DNA from: CAZMZF01 sp964570765
GTDB taxonomy: Bacteria; Zixibacteria; MSB-5A5; RBG-16-43-9
NCBI GenBank assembly: GCA_964570765.1
Contig: CAZMZF010000001.1
Location: 124,001-188,000 of the forward strand
Direction: 5' to 3'
Length of the DNA: 64,000 bases
Shown here piece after piece: positions 47,595 to 56,216 of the stretch. Both the position numbers and the translations under genes were made by a program. Below the pieces are notes generated by a model that saw only the letters and a program-made list of their open reading frames with translations, was not told where the DNA came from and searched no databases. Every line of letters starts with the position of its first letter. The stretch's first letter is position 1.

Positions 47595-48959
47595 ATGTCA
47601 CAGGAAAAGATTTTAATTGTAGATGATGACACCCAGTTAAGAACTCTTTTAGCTGAGAGGTTGAGGTTTCATCAATATCGGGTTTTAACAGCAGAGGATG
47701 GAGAGGAGGGTCTGGATAAATTCAGAAAGGAAGGGGCGGATCTGGTGCTATTAGATTTGATGATGCCAAAGTTAGACGGAATAGAGACCTTGAATCGAAT
47801 GAAAAAAGAAGAGCCTGAAGTCTTAGTGATTATGCTAACCGCTTTTGGCACAATCGAGAAAGCGGTAGAAACTATGAAAAAAGGGGCTTATGATTTTATC
47901 CCCAAACCCTGTGAGCCAGAACATATTCTTTTGACTATTGAGAAAGCTTTAGAAAGAAAAAATTTAGTCCAGGAAAAGGACTATTTGAAAGAGGAAATAA
48001 ATAGCCAGTATGATATAATCTGGGGTGAAAGCTCTGAGATGAAAAAGATCAAGGAGTTTACCCAGAAAGTAGCTATTACCAAATCTACGATTTTGATTCA
48101 AGGAGAAAGCGGTACTGGAAAACAGGTATTAGCCCGGGCGATACATAATCTAAGCAATAGAAAAGATAAGCCCTTTATTTATGTTAATTGTGTAGCTTTA
48201 TCTGAACAGCTTTTAGAGAGTGACCTTTTCGGTCATGAGAAAGGAGCATTTACCGGTGCTTATCAGAGGAAAAGGGGAAGATTGGAAACTGCTCATAGCG
48301 GGACTGTATTCTTAGACGAGATCGGTGACATAACTCCGGTGATTCAGACTAAATTTTTACATTTTTTAGAATCAGAGGAGTTTGAGAGGGTAGGGGGAAC
48401 TCAAACTCTGAAAGTAGATGCCAGGATAATCGCAGCTACTAACCGTGATTTATCCAGGGCATTAGAGGAGAAAAAGTTCAGAGAGGACCTTTTCTTCCGT
48501 TTAAATGTTATCTCCATCACAGTTCCCCCTCTACGCAATAGAAAAGAGGATATACTTATTTTAGCTAATTATTTTTTAAAAAAATTCAACCAGGAAATGA
48601 AAAAGAGAATAATATCCATCGATCCTCAAACCTTAGAAGTCTTTTCAACCTACAACTGGCCTGGAAATATAAGGGAGTTACAGAATGTCTTAGAAAGAGC
48701 AGTAGTTTTAGCTACATCTGATACAATCACTCCGGAACTGGTATTACCTCAATTGAGCCAGACAAAGAAGGAGGAGCTCCTCCCCGGAATTCCATTAGAG
48801 GATGCTTTAAAAAAGTTTAAAAAAGAGTTTATCACTCAAACGTTATCTTTAACTAAAAACAATCAATCTCAAGCCGCTAAACTTTTGGATATTCAAAGGA
48901 CTTATCTGAATAGATTAATTAAAGAGCTGGAAATTGACCTGGGTTCTTCCGAGCCGTAA
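47595..48959 (+). CDS. NtrC-family sigma-54-dependent response regulator
   Basis: A 454-aa protein with receiver (D54 in LVLLDLMMP, K104 in IPKPC), AAA+ domain with Walker A GESGTGK (170-176), sigma-54 contact loop GAFTGA (217-222), and R-finger region. A C-terminal Fis-type helix-turn-helix is present (QAAKLLDIQRTYLNRLIKELEI). It activates sigma-54 promoters. One such promoter lies 300 bp downstream before the next operon. Ribosome site GAAAGGTGA. Confidence 0.95.
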   Translation: MSQEKILIVDDDTQLRTLLAERLRFHQYRVLTAEDGEEGLDKFRKEGADLVLLDLMMPKLDGIETLNRMKKEEPEVLVIMLTAFGTIEKAVETMKKGAYDFIPKPCEPEHILLTIEKALERKNLVQEKDYLKEEINSQYDIIWGESSEMKKIKEFTQKVAITKSTILIQGESGTGKQVLARAIHNLSNRKDKPFIYVNCVALSEQLLESDLFGHEKGAFTGAYQRKRGRLETAHSGTVFLDEIGDITPVIQTKFLHFLESEEFERVGGTQTLKVDARIIAATNRDLSRALEEKKFREDLFFRLNVISITVPPLRNRKEDILILANYFLKKFNQEMKKRIISIDPQTLEVFSTYNWPGNIRELQNVLERAVVLATSDTITPELVLPQLSQTKKEELLPGIPLEDALKKFKKEFITQTLSLTKNNQSQAAKLLDIQRTYLNRLIKELEIDLGSSEP

Positions 48960-49258
48960 AAGCTCGTTTACGTAAATTATATAATTTAATAGTATCTCGA
49001 ACATTTGACGGGCATAGAGACGCATATTAATACGTCTCCACATCATCGTTATCTCTCTGAATAGTTAATATGTAGGGCAAGGTTTAGCCTTGCTTTTTAC
49101 GGTTATGTATTATTTTACATATCAGTCTATTTTTATATAACAAACTCTTCAAAGAATATTTCCTACACCTTATAAGTTACTTCAAGAGACAGTTCCAACT
49201 TATTAAATAATAAGCAATTAGTCCCTCTGAGTATTATTCTTAAATAATGAGTTCTCAC
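48960..49258. other. Intergenic region with two GTAG palindromes
   Basis: Hairpins at 49014-49041 (arm ATAGAGACGCATAT, degenerate) and 49072-49100 (GTAGGGCAAGG...CCTTGCTTTTTAC). The rest is AT-rich and may hold binding sites for the adjacent NtrC-type regulator; no clear dyad was identified. Confidence 0.55.
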
Positions 49259-49273
49259 TGGCATATCTATTGC
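49259..49273 (+). promoter_or_regulatory. Sigma-54 promoter
   Basis: TGGCATATCTATTGC followed by AT. The -24 TGGCA and -12 TTGC elements have exact sigma-54 spacing and match the consensus TGGCAYRNNNNTTGC at all fixed positions. The ATG of the downstream gene is at 49309. The neighbouring NtrC-type activator is the obvious candidate regulator. Confidence 0.85.
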
Positions 49274-49308
49274 ATTCTTCATTATCAAAAATTCAAAGGA
49301 GGAAAGAG

Positions 49309-50046
49309 ATGAAAAATTTAACTGTTCTTTTAGCAGGGTTTGGACTGGGTTTAATCCTGGCTGTATGTGAATTTGAAAATTCCTCAGCAGTGGAAAAGGG
49401 GATTGACTCTCAGATTGATACCCTCTTAGATGGTCAGGTTATGGTAAGACAACCTATAGAGGAAAAAGCTAAGAAAAACTTCATCCTTGTTGAACCAGGT
49501 CCTGTAAAATCTGATAAGGTGGTTGGAGAAATCTTTGCAGGTGGAGCAGGATCACTATTAGGCGGAGTTTTGGGGGCAGGTATAGGGTATAGCTTAACTT
49601 ATAACGAAAATGAGGGCGATTGGTTTAATTTAAGTGGTGTGCCGGGAGCTGTTATAGGTTATGCTATTGCCTCAAATTTAGGGTGTGCTTTGGGGGTTTA
49701 TCTAATAGGAAATAGTGGGGATGAGAAAGGGTCTTTTGGTGATGCCTTTGGTGGGAGTTTAGTAGGTTCTTTACTGGGTGGTGGACTGGCTTATTTAGTC
49801 GCTAAAACTGAAAAGGATGTCGATGGCATTCCCTATAGATATGCAATTTTCGTCGTAGCTGGTCAGACCACAGGCGCAGTCATAGGTTTCAATCATTCGA
49901 GAAAAAAGAAGGTAGAGATATCATCCGGGGCATTGTGGAACTTGAATGATGGGAAGTTGAGCCTGGCTTTTCCACAACTGAATTTAACTAAAGATTCTTT
50001 AAAATCACAAAATTATAAAGTTAACCTTTTTCAAGCTAAGTTTTAG
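49309..50046 (+). CDS. Glycine-zipper membrane protein, function unknown
   Basis: A 245-aa protein with an N-terminal signal-like helix (LTVLLAGFGLGLILAVCEF) and paired Gly-rich hydrophobic segments: EIFAGGAGSLLGGVLGAGIGYSL, GAVIGYAIASNLGCALGVYLIG, DAFGGSLVGSLLGGGLAYLVA, VAGQTTGAVIGFNHSRK. This resembles glycine-zipper proteins of the envelope. Ribosome site AAAGGAGG. It lies behind a sigma-54 promoter and forms an operon with the next gene (11 bp). Confidence 0.75.
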   Translation: MKNLTVLLAGFGLGLILAVCEFENSSAVEKGIDSQIDTLLDGQVMVRQPIEEKAKKNFILVEPGPVKSDKVVGEIFAGGAGSLLGGVLGAGIGYSLTYNENEGDWFNLSGVPGAVIGYAIASNLGCALGVYLIGNSGDEKGSFGDAFGGSLVGSLLGGGLAYLVAKTEKDVDGIPYRYAIFVVAGQTTGAVIGFNHSRKKKVEISSGALWNLNDGKLSLAFPQLNLTKDSLKSQNYKVNLFQAKF

Positions 50047-50057
50047 GAGGAATAAAA

Positions 50058-50900
50058 ATGAAAATAGGATTAAAGCTTTGTTCGGTCTTGATGGTTCTGC
50101 CACTGGTTATGGGTGTGCAGAAGCATCGCTCAGATTCACTCTATACGGATCTGACCATTGGTGGTGGTAGTGGCTCTTATGGTAATACTTTTTATACCCG
50201 GGTTTATACACCGGGCTCAGGCACTGGGTGTGATGGCAGTAGTGGAGGAGGTTACACATATTATGAACATCGGAAGAAAATAGGTTATCAGGATGGTGGT
50301 ATTGGCTTTGAGACAACTGTTTCCAAAAAGGCAAAGATTGGACTCAGAGCCGGCTATATCAAGGATACCAGGGTTGAGGTGTTCGAGTCTGAATATCAGT
50401 TTAAATCTAAAACCAGCTATATCATCAATCCTCATTTTTCCTTCGAGTGGAGCGAGCTTGGATTAGGTTTGGGCCTGGTGATGGCCACTAACGGCATTCA
50501 TTATCCTTCGTTCAAGCAAGGTGATTATGGGGAAGATTATTTCAATGGTAACAGCTATGAAAAAACCGTATTGCCCAGTTTCCACCTGCGCCTGGGGAAT
50601 CCAAAATATATCTATGCCTCAGTTAGCCATTTAGAGAATATCCCCCTTATCTCCGGCGGAGGGTATCTTAATTACGGTCTTGGAACTGAGGGAATTCCCC
50701 ATCTTTCTTTATGGGCGGGAGTAGGCGACAAAAAACCATTCGAGAAAAGTTCCTTTTTGTTGAAAGCCGGGCTTAAACTGAATCGAAACCTGTCTTTAAA
50801 TTTTGCCTATCGTGCTGGTGAAAGCAAAGGGGACTATGTATATGTTCCTATAAAAGAGAGAGGATTTTCTGTCAGGATGAATTACCGGTTCTTCAGATGA
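50058..50900 (+). CDS. Putative outer-membrane beta-barrel protein
   Basis: A 280-aa protein with signal sequence (LKLCSVLMVLPLVMGVQ), a Gly/Ser/Tyr-rich N-terminal stretch, and alternating beta-type strands (IGLRAGYIKDTRVEVFESEYQF, SYIINPHFSFEWSELGLGLGLVMAT, FLLKAGLKLNRNLSLNFAYRAGE). It ends FSVRMNYRFFR, where a final aromatic/Arg is compatible with BAM recognition. Probably co-transcribed with the glycine-zipper gene under sigma-54 control. No family recognised. Confidence 0.7.
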   Translation: MKIGLKLCSVLMVLPLVMGVQKHRSDSLYTDLTIGGGSGSYGNTFYTRVYTPGSGTGCDGSSGGGYTYYEHRKKIGYQDGGIGFETTVSKKAKIGLRAGYIKDTRVEVFESEYQFKSKTSYIINPHFSFEWSELGLGLGLVMATNGIHYPSFKQGDYGEDYFNGNSYEKTVLPSFHLRLGNPKYIYASVSHLENIPLISGGGYLNYGLGTEGIPHLSLWAGVGDKKPFEKSSFLLKAGLKLNRNLSLNFAYRAGESKGDYVYVPIKERGFSVRMNYRFFR

Positions 50901-50971
50901 CAAAGTTTGAAAAGTACTTGAGGAGAAAAAGGTGTACTGGACTATATCAAAAGGTGGAGGTGGTGTAAAAC

Positions 50972-50998
50972 GTAGCAGAGGTTTTAAATCTCTGCTAC
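50972..50998. repeat. GTAG palindrome
   Basis: GTAGCAGAGGTTT and AATCTCTGCTAC, a near-perfect hairpin between the barrel gene and the nucleotidase gene. A 64-codon frame over this area is not considered a gene. Confidence 0.7.
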
Positions 50999-51258
50999 GT
51001 AAAAAGATTTTGCTTGAATTCTTTCATTTTTGTGGTATAAATATAGTGTTAATACAAAGCATATTAAGATTTATTAATTGTATAGAATTTAAAAAACTTT
51101 TAGCCTTAAAAAAGATTTTTAACTAAGGCATTATGCTGTTTTTTTCAACGCGTTGACTCTGTTTGCAGAAGGAGGTGATTCAAAAAAAAGTATAATGTAG
51201 TGCGCGGGAAGAGGTTTAATCGGGGAACATTAATTTTTAAAGGTTAAGGAGGAGAAAG

Positions 51259-53424
51259 ATGAAAAAGTTAATCGTTTTAATCGGGATTATTGGGATTCTG
51301 GGTATGTTCTCTTTTGCTCAAGCTCAGGTTGATACTCTAACCATCCTGCATCTGAATGATACCCATTCCCATCTTCTGCCCTATGGTCCTAAAGATGCTG
51401 AAGGGAACTGGACCTGGGGTGGGATGGCAGGGATAGCTACTTTAGTGGGGATGAACAGAATGTCTTTGAATAAAGTAATGCTTCTGCATTCTGGAGATAT
51501 TTACTTAGGCGATTTTATGTTTCAGAAATACCTGAGCGTGGCAGAGCTTGAGATTATGAAAGCTTTGGGCTATGATGCTATGGAATTAGGGAATCACGAG
51601 TTCGACCTGTATCCCTCTACTCTTAAATATGTGCTGAATGAAGCAGGATTTCCGGGCTCTGGATTTCCGGTTCTATGTGCCAATCTGGATATTTCTGGAG
51701 ACCCAGAGTTAGGTTATTTTATTAAGCCTTATAATATTAAGGAGTACGGAGGCTTAAAGATCGGCATTTTCGGGCTTTTAACTGAAATGACCAATCAAAT
51801 CTCCAATCCCTCACCAGTTGTGGTTCTGCCAGCCTTAGCTAATGCTCAAGTCTGGGTGGATACTCTAAAAGCTCATAACTGTGACATTGTCATTCTTCTT
51901 TCACACTTAGGCTCAGATTATGACCAACAAGTTGCTTCTTCTATTTCCGGGATAGACATAATTATTGGTGGACATTCTCATACGAAAATTACCTCACTCA
52001 TAAAGATAGGAAATACGCTGATACTCCAGGCAGGTGAGTTCGGTAGATATCTGGGCAAATTGACTCTCTTTCTAAATAATAAGACTATTTCAAGCTGGAA
52101 TTACAAGCTTCAATCAGTAGATTCTTCTGTTCCACAGGAACCAACTCTGGCTTATATGATTGGTCAATTAGCCGCAGGAGTAGAAACAGATCCCAGGTTT
52201 GGTCCGGTTTACACGGAAGTAGTTGCTCGGACTAAAACTGATATTAAAAAGCCCTTAGGGGAAGGATTATTCAAGGATAATCCCTTAGGAAACTTGGTTT
52301 CAGATGCCTTAAGAGACAAGACCGGAACAGAGATTGCCATTTATCCTCAGGGATTTCTATCTCAGACGATTTATAAAGGAGCAGTCAAAGGTGCAGATAT
52401 ATGGCAGGCAATCCCTTATGGCTTTGACCCAACCTCTGGATTAGGATTTAAGCTGGCAACTTTTCAGACCGACGGGATGTCGATCATTTACGGTTTAGAG
52501 TTTTCAGTTTATAATCTCCCTTATATCGAGGATTTCTTTTTACATTGTTCTAATTTTTCCTATGCTTATAATTCATCCAGTTCTCCTGGCTCCAGAGTCG
52601 ATTATTCGTCAATTTTAGTGAACGGGCAACCTTTAAATCCTTACACAAGCTATACCGTAACAGTTCCGGATGGAGTGGTTCCTTTCTTAAGTCAGATACC
52701 TGGATTTCAAATTAATAATCTTTCAGTGACTGACCATTTCATTTATACTGTTGTAAAAGATTACATGATTTCTCATTCGCCAGTTTCATATTATACCGAG
52801 GGGAGAGTTGTTGATCTGGCTCAGCTTTCTGATCCGCTCAAAGGAGTTATAGCTCTTAAAGAAGTTGTGGACATCTATTTGGAAAATGGCTCAATAGATA
52901 ATCATGCAATTGCTTGTATTTTAAAATGGCAGTTGAGTAGAGTCCATTCCTTCCTACAAGAAGGTAAATATGATAAGGCCTTAAGAGCTCTTAAAGTTTT
53001 CAAGGTTTTGGTAAAAGCTCAACCTGGCAGACATATCTCTCCAGAATCAGCAGGAAAACTTATTTATCTGACTACTAAGCTTATGGAATCAATCCCAAAA
53101 CCTCTGTTTGCAGAAATACCATTTGAAAGAAATAAAGAGCTCCCTGAGGATTTGCAGCTTCTACAGAACTATCCTAATCCCTTTAATCCTCAGACACTGA
53201 TTGCCTATACATTACCTGAAGATTCCTATATCAAGCTTACTATCTATAATGTACTGGGTCAGAAGGTAAAGGTATTGGTGGATGAATATCAGAGTGCAGG
53301 GACAAAAAACGTGATCTGGGATGGCAGGAACAAGAATGGAGAAAGGGTGACCAGCGGAATCTACTTCTATAAATTACAGGCAGGTAATTTCGTCCAGACT
53401 AAAAAAATGAGCGTGGTAAAATAG
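51259..53424 (+). CDS. Secreted 5'-nucleotidase/UshA-like metallophosphatase with sorting tail
   Basis: Signal peptide (MKKLIVLIGIIGILGMFSFAQAQ), a calcineurin-like metallophosphatase domain with LHLNDTHSHL, HSGDIYLGD, GNHEFD, LLSHLGSD and GGHSHT, then a 5'-nucleotidase C-terminal domain (about 330-520: NPLGNLVSDALRDKTG). A helical spacer follows. The C-terminal secretion-type sorting tail is LLQNYPNPFNPQTLIAYTLPEDSYIKLTIYN...GIYFYKLQAGNFVQTKKMSVV. It releases phosphate or sugar from nucleotides outside the cell. Ribosome site AAGGAGGAG and a clear terminator follow, so it is a single-gene unit. Confidence 0.93.
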   Translation: MKKLIVLIGIIGILGMFSFAQAQVDTLTILHLNDTHSHLLPYGPKDAEGNWTWGGMAGIATLVGMNRMSLNKVMLLHSGDIYLGDFMFQKYLSVAELEIMKALGYDAMELGNHEFDLYPSTLKYVLNEAGFPGSGFPVLCANLDISGDPELGYFIKPYNIKEYGGLKIGIFGLLTEMTNQISNPSPVVVLPALANAQVWVDTLKAHNCDIVILLSHLGSDYDQQVASSISGIDIIIGGHSHTKITSLIKIGNTLILQAGEFGRYLGKLTLFLNNKTISSWNYKLQSVDSSVPQEPTLAYMIGQLAAGVETDPRFGPVYTEVVARTKTDIKKPLGEGLFKDNPLGNLVSDALRDKTGTEIAIYPQGFLSQTIYKGAVKGADIWQAIPYGFDPTSGLGFKLATFQTDGMSIIYGLEFSVYNLPYIEDFFLHCSNFSYAYNSSSSPGSRVDYSSILVNGQPLNPYTSYTVTVPDGVVPFLSQIPGFQINNLSVTDHFIYTVVKDYMISHSPVSYYTEGRVVDLAQLSDPLKGVIALKEVVDIYLENGSIDNHAIACILKWQLSRVHSFLQEGKYDKALRALKVFKVLVKAQPGRHISPESAGKLIYLTTKLMESIPKPLFAEIPFERNKELPEDLQLLQNYPNPFNPQTLIAYTLPEDSYIKLTIYNVLGQKVKVLVDEYQSAGTKNVIWDGRNKNGERVTSGIYFYKLQAGNFVQTKKMSVVK

Positions 53425-53439
53425 AATCATCCTTTATTC

Positions 53440-53473
53440 TAAAAAGCCCCCATCTGGGGGCTTTTTATTTTAA
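53440..53473 (+). terminator. Rho-independent terminator of the nucleotidase gene
   Basis: AAAAAGCCCCC-ATCT-GGGGGCTTTTT with a T-rich tail, 20 bp after the stop. Confidence 0.92.
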
Positions 53474-53656
53474 ATTATGAAAATAGTTACACCCCTGTAT
53501 TCTAAATAATAATATATTTTGATTTCTCACACAGAATAAAAACTGATCCCCTTATAACCTCTTACAGTAATTGAGGATAATATTTTTAAATATTTAGCTC
53601 AATAAGGCACTCCTTTTGCAATTGAAGATTAATAGAGAATTGCTAAGGAGATTATT

Positions 53657-55060
53657 ATGAAAGTTCTTTTAATCTATCCTGATACAAGTCAACAGAGCGT
53701 GATACCTAAAAAACTTATCAATATTGAACCTTTAGGGTTAGAATATCTGGCTGGCTCTATTCCTGAACATCAGGTAGAGATCTTAGATATGAAGATGGAG
53801 AATAACTGGCAAAAGAAATTTGAGGAGTTTCAACCGGAAGTTGTGGGTATTTCTGGAACAGTAATTCACTCTTACCGGATGTTAGAGATATTGAAACAAG
53901 TAAAGGAGATCGATCCAGAGACTCTAACTGTAGTAGGTGGAACCCATGCCACTTTGGTACCAGAGGATTTTAATCAACCTTATGTGGATGTGATAGTTTT
54001 GGGACACAGAGTCAACTCTTTCAGGCAAATAGTTCAGAAGTTCGAGCAGAAAAAATCTTTTGAGGAAATCGAGGGAATAGCTTTACCCAAAAAAGACATG
54101 TTATATTTTACTCCCATAAAAAATCAGATAACCAGTTTGGACCATCTCCCTTTACCCCGAAGGGATTTAACTCAAAAATATCGCAAAAGATATTTCCATT
54201 TAGTCTGGAGACCTACTGCTCTAATAGTTACCTCAGCCGGCTGTCCCTATCAGTGTAATTTCTGTCCCTGCCCGGTTCTTACCGAAAAAAAATTCTTAAA
54301 AAGGTCTCCTGAGTTGGTATTAGAAGAACTATCGCAGATAAAAGAAGAATATATCTATGCCGGGGATGACAACTTTTTCTTCGATTATCAGCATGCTCTG
54401 AAAATCTACCAGTTAATAAAAGATTCAGGTATTAAAAAGCAGTATTATATCTTGAGCCGGGTTGATGAGATAAATCGTCATCCGGATATTGTGGAGAAGT
54501 GGGCAGAGATCGGACTGAAAAAGGTCTTTTTGGGATTAGAGTCCTATAAAGATGAAGAGCTTAAATCTTTAAATAAAAAATGCACAGTGGAGAAAAATAA
54601 TCGGGCCATAGAAATTTTGCATAAAAACAAAGTTGACCCTTTAGGCGCTTTTGTAATTCAACCTTATTATAAGAAAGAGGATTTCGATGCACTCTTAGAA
54701 TATATGGACAAAATGAAGATTTACTATCATGAGTTCACCGTTTTAACCCCTTTCCCCGGGACTGAATTCTTCAATAAAGTTAAAGATCAATTGATCTTTA
54801 CAGATACCCGTCTATTCGATTTGGCACATAGTCTTCTTCCTACTGAGCTCCCCTCAGAGGAATTTTATAGATTATATAGTCAGCTTTATCGGAAAGCATT
54901 TTCTCCGCTCAGAGCTTTAAAGATTAAACCTACAGTATCCCCCTTTGCTAAAATGGGTTTTTTAAGACTCTTGCCTGGGCTTTTTGCTTTATTCTATTCA
55001 GGCAGAAAAGCCTATAGAGATCTGGTGAACTTTAAAATCTATTCTCCCAAGTCTTCCTGA
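53657..55060 (+). CDS. B12-binding radical SAM protein (second)
   Basis: A 467-aa protein with a cobalamin-binding domain (VGISGTVIHSYRMLEIL, VVGGTHATLVPEDF, DVIVLGH) and a radical SAM site CPYQCNFCPC (CxxxCxxC in SAGCPYQCNFC). Then AGDDNFFFDYQHAL, KKVFLGLESYKDEELKSLNKK and LTPFPGTEFFNKVK. It lacks the DxHxxG-type histidine often used to hold B12, having GHRVNS instead. Substrate unknown. Similar in architecture to the gene at 42860, but not a recent duplicate. Confidence 0.88.
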   Translation: MKVLLIYPDTSQQSVIPKKLINIEPLGLEYLAGSIPEHQVEILDMKMENNWQKKFEEFQPEVVGISGTVIHSYRMLEILKQVKEIDPETLTVVGGTHATLVPEDFNQPYVDVIVLGHRVNSFRQIVQKFEQKKSFEEIEGIALPKKDMLYFTPIKNQITSLDHLPLPRRDLTQKYRKRYFHLVWRPTALIVTSAGCPYQCNFCPCPVLTEKKFLKRSPELVLEELSQIKEEYIYAGDDNFFFDYQHALKIYQLIKDSGIKKQYYILSRVDEINRHPDIVEKWAEIGLKKVFLGLESYKDEELKSLNKKCTVEKNNRAIEILHKNKVDPLGAFVIQPYYKKEDFDALLEYMDKMKIYYHEFTVLTPFPGTEFFNKVKDQLIFTDTRLFDLAHSLLPTELPSEEFYRLYSQLYRKAFSPLRALKIKPTVSPFAKMGFLRLLPGLFALFYSGRKAYRDLVNFKIYSPKSS

Positions 55061-55166
55061 TGGGTACTGATTTTCAGGTTTAATGTCAGGGACTACTCCT
55101 GACACTATTATTCATTGTTAAGTTTAGAATTCATTAGAGCAAAAATATCTGAATAAAAATAATGTT

Positions 55167-55195
55167 TGACAAATCAACCTCCGTTTTAATATATT
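55167..55195 (+). promoter_or_regulatory. Likely sigma-70 promoter of the ferredoxin gene
   Basis: TTGACA, 17-bp spacer, ATATAT (overlapping TAATATATTAAA). The ferredoxin ATG is about 30 bp downstream. Confidence 0.55.
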
Positions 55196-55225
55196 AAACC
55201 TGAAAATGAGGAGGTGATTTATAAA

Positions 55226-55414
55226 ATGGCGATGAAGATAACTGATGAGTGCACTGCTTGCGGACTTTGCCTGCCGGAGTGTCCTCAAACCGCAATAAGC
55301 GAAGAGGATATCTATGTGATTGACCCTAACAAGTGCAATGAGTGCGAAGGCATAGAAGGTGGATCCAAATGTGTGCAGGTCTGCCCGATTGATTGTATAA
55401 TCAAAGCTACTTGA
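55226..55414 (+). CDS. 2[4Fe-4S] ferredoxin
   Basis: A 62-aa protein with two cluster motifs: CTACGLCLPECP (CxxCxxCxxxCP) and CNECEGIEGGSKCVQVCP, the second with the extended insertion typical of Alvin-type/YfhL ferredoxins. Soluble electron carrier. ATG 55226 is preferred, with AGGAGGTG upstream. It stands alone and may serve the nearby radical SAM enzymes. Confidence 0.93.
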   Translation: MAMKITDECTACGLCLPECPQTAISEEDIYVIDPNKCNECEGIEGGSKCVQVCPIDCIIKAT

Positions 55415-55467
55415 GGCTGTTAGAAAATATATTTTGGGATTTTGAGTATATAAATACGCTGTCGTTT

Positions 55468-55488
55468 TCCTGCGGATCCAACTTCGGA
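55468..55488 (+). repeat. GGATCC mini-palindrome, intergenic
   Basis: TCCTGCGGATCC followed by AACTTCGGA. One of only two copies outside coding frames in this window. Confidence 0.65.
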
Positions 55489-55555
55489 CCTCAAGGAGCG
55501 ATAGTGTTTTGACTCATTTCAAGAAGTTTATCATCGACTAACTTCAGGATAAAAA

Positions 55556-55756
55556 GTGAGTGGTAAAACCGTAATAATATTAGTCCTTTCATTTTTATTA
55601 GTGATTTTCATCTTGCAAAATACCGGAATAGTTTTAATCAAAATACTTTTCTGGTCTTTGCAAATGTCCCGCTCCCTTCTGGTATTTTTGTTCTTCTTTA
55701 TGGGATTTATGCTTGGATATTTTATTTTTTCAGCATCAAAGAAAAAAGGGGATTGA
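55556..55756 (+). CDS. LapA/DUF1049-type small membrane protein
   Basis: A 66-aa protein with two membrane helices: VIILVLSFLLVIFILQNTGIVLIKILFW and LLVFLFFFMGFMLGYFIFSA, and a basic C-terminus. The LQNTGxVxIxxLFW motif is typical of LapA domain proteins linked to lipopolysaccharide assembly. GTG start, no strong ribosome site. Confidence 0.75.
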   Translation: MSGKTVIILVLSFLLVIFILQNTGIVLIKILFWSLQMSRSLLVFLFFFMGFMLGYFIFSASKKKGD

Positions 55757-55780
55757 GTTTAAATTCGCTTATGATCTAAA

Positions 55781-56209
55781 ATGCAAAAATTCAAATTTTT
55801 AGATAATATAGCTATTGCGGATGCAGCTTTTGTGGCTTATGGAAAGACTTTAGAGGAACTCTTTGAGTCCTGCGCTCTGGCTACTTTTGAGGTAATGGTG
55901 GAGACAAAAGGAGTCAAACCTGAGCAGAAAGAAGAAATAAAGATAAAAGATCAGAATCTGGATGACCTTCTATTTGATTTTATATCCGAGCTTATCTATT
56001 TGAAAGATGTCCGGAAGGTCTTTTTTTCTAAGTTCGATTTACTGATAAAAAAAAACAAAGACTATAAATTAAATGGAACCGTCTGGGGTGAAAAGATAGA
56101 TTATAAAAAACAAGAAATTAAAAGAGATGTAAAAGCTATCACTTATCATCTGTTGGAAATTAAGAAGACTGGTGATGGCTGGAAAGCACAGGTAATTTTA
56201 GATACGTGA
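55781..56209 (+). CDS. Archease
   Basis: A 142-aa protein: FKFLDNIAIADAAFVAYGKTLEELFESCALATFEVMV, then LLFDFISELIYLKDVRKVFFSKFDL and KAITYHLLEIKKTGDGWKAQVILDT. This matches archease, which speeds up guanylylation and turnover of RtcB. The Asp residues of its metal site (D8, D14) and the C-terminal D are present. It lies 7 bp before rtcB, the classical pair. Confidence 0.92.
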   Translation: MQKFKFLDNIAIADAAFVAYGKTLEELFESCALATFEVMVETKGVKPEQKEEIKIKDQNLDDLLFDFISELIYLKDVRKVFFSKFDLLIKKNKDYKLNGTVWGEKIDYKKQEIKRDVKAITYHLLEIKKTGDGWKAQVILDT

Positions 56210-56216
56210 GGGGATT

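Noticed and set aside
50932..51126. 64-codon plus-strand frame between the barrel gene and the nucleotidase
   Set aside because: Contains a GTAG palindrome and low-complexity AT-rich sequence; no ribosome site.
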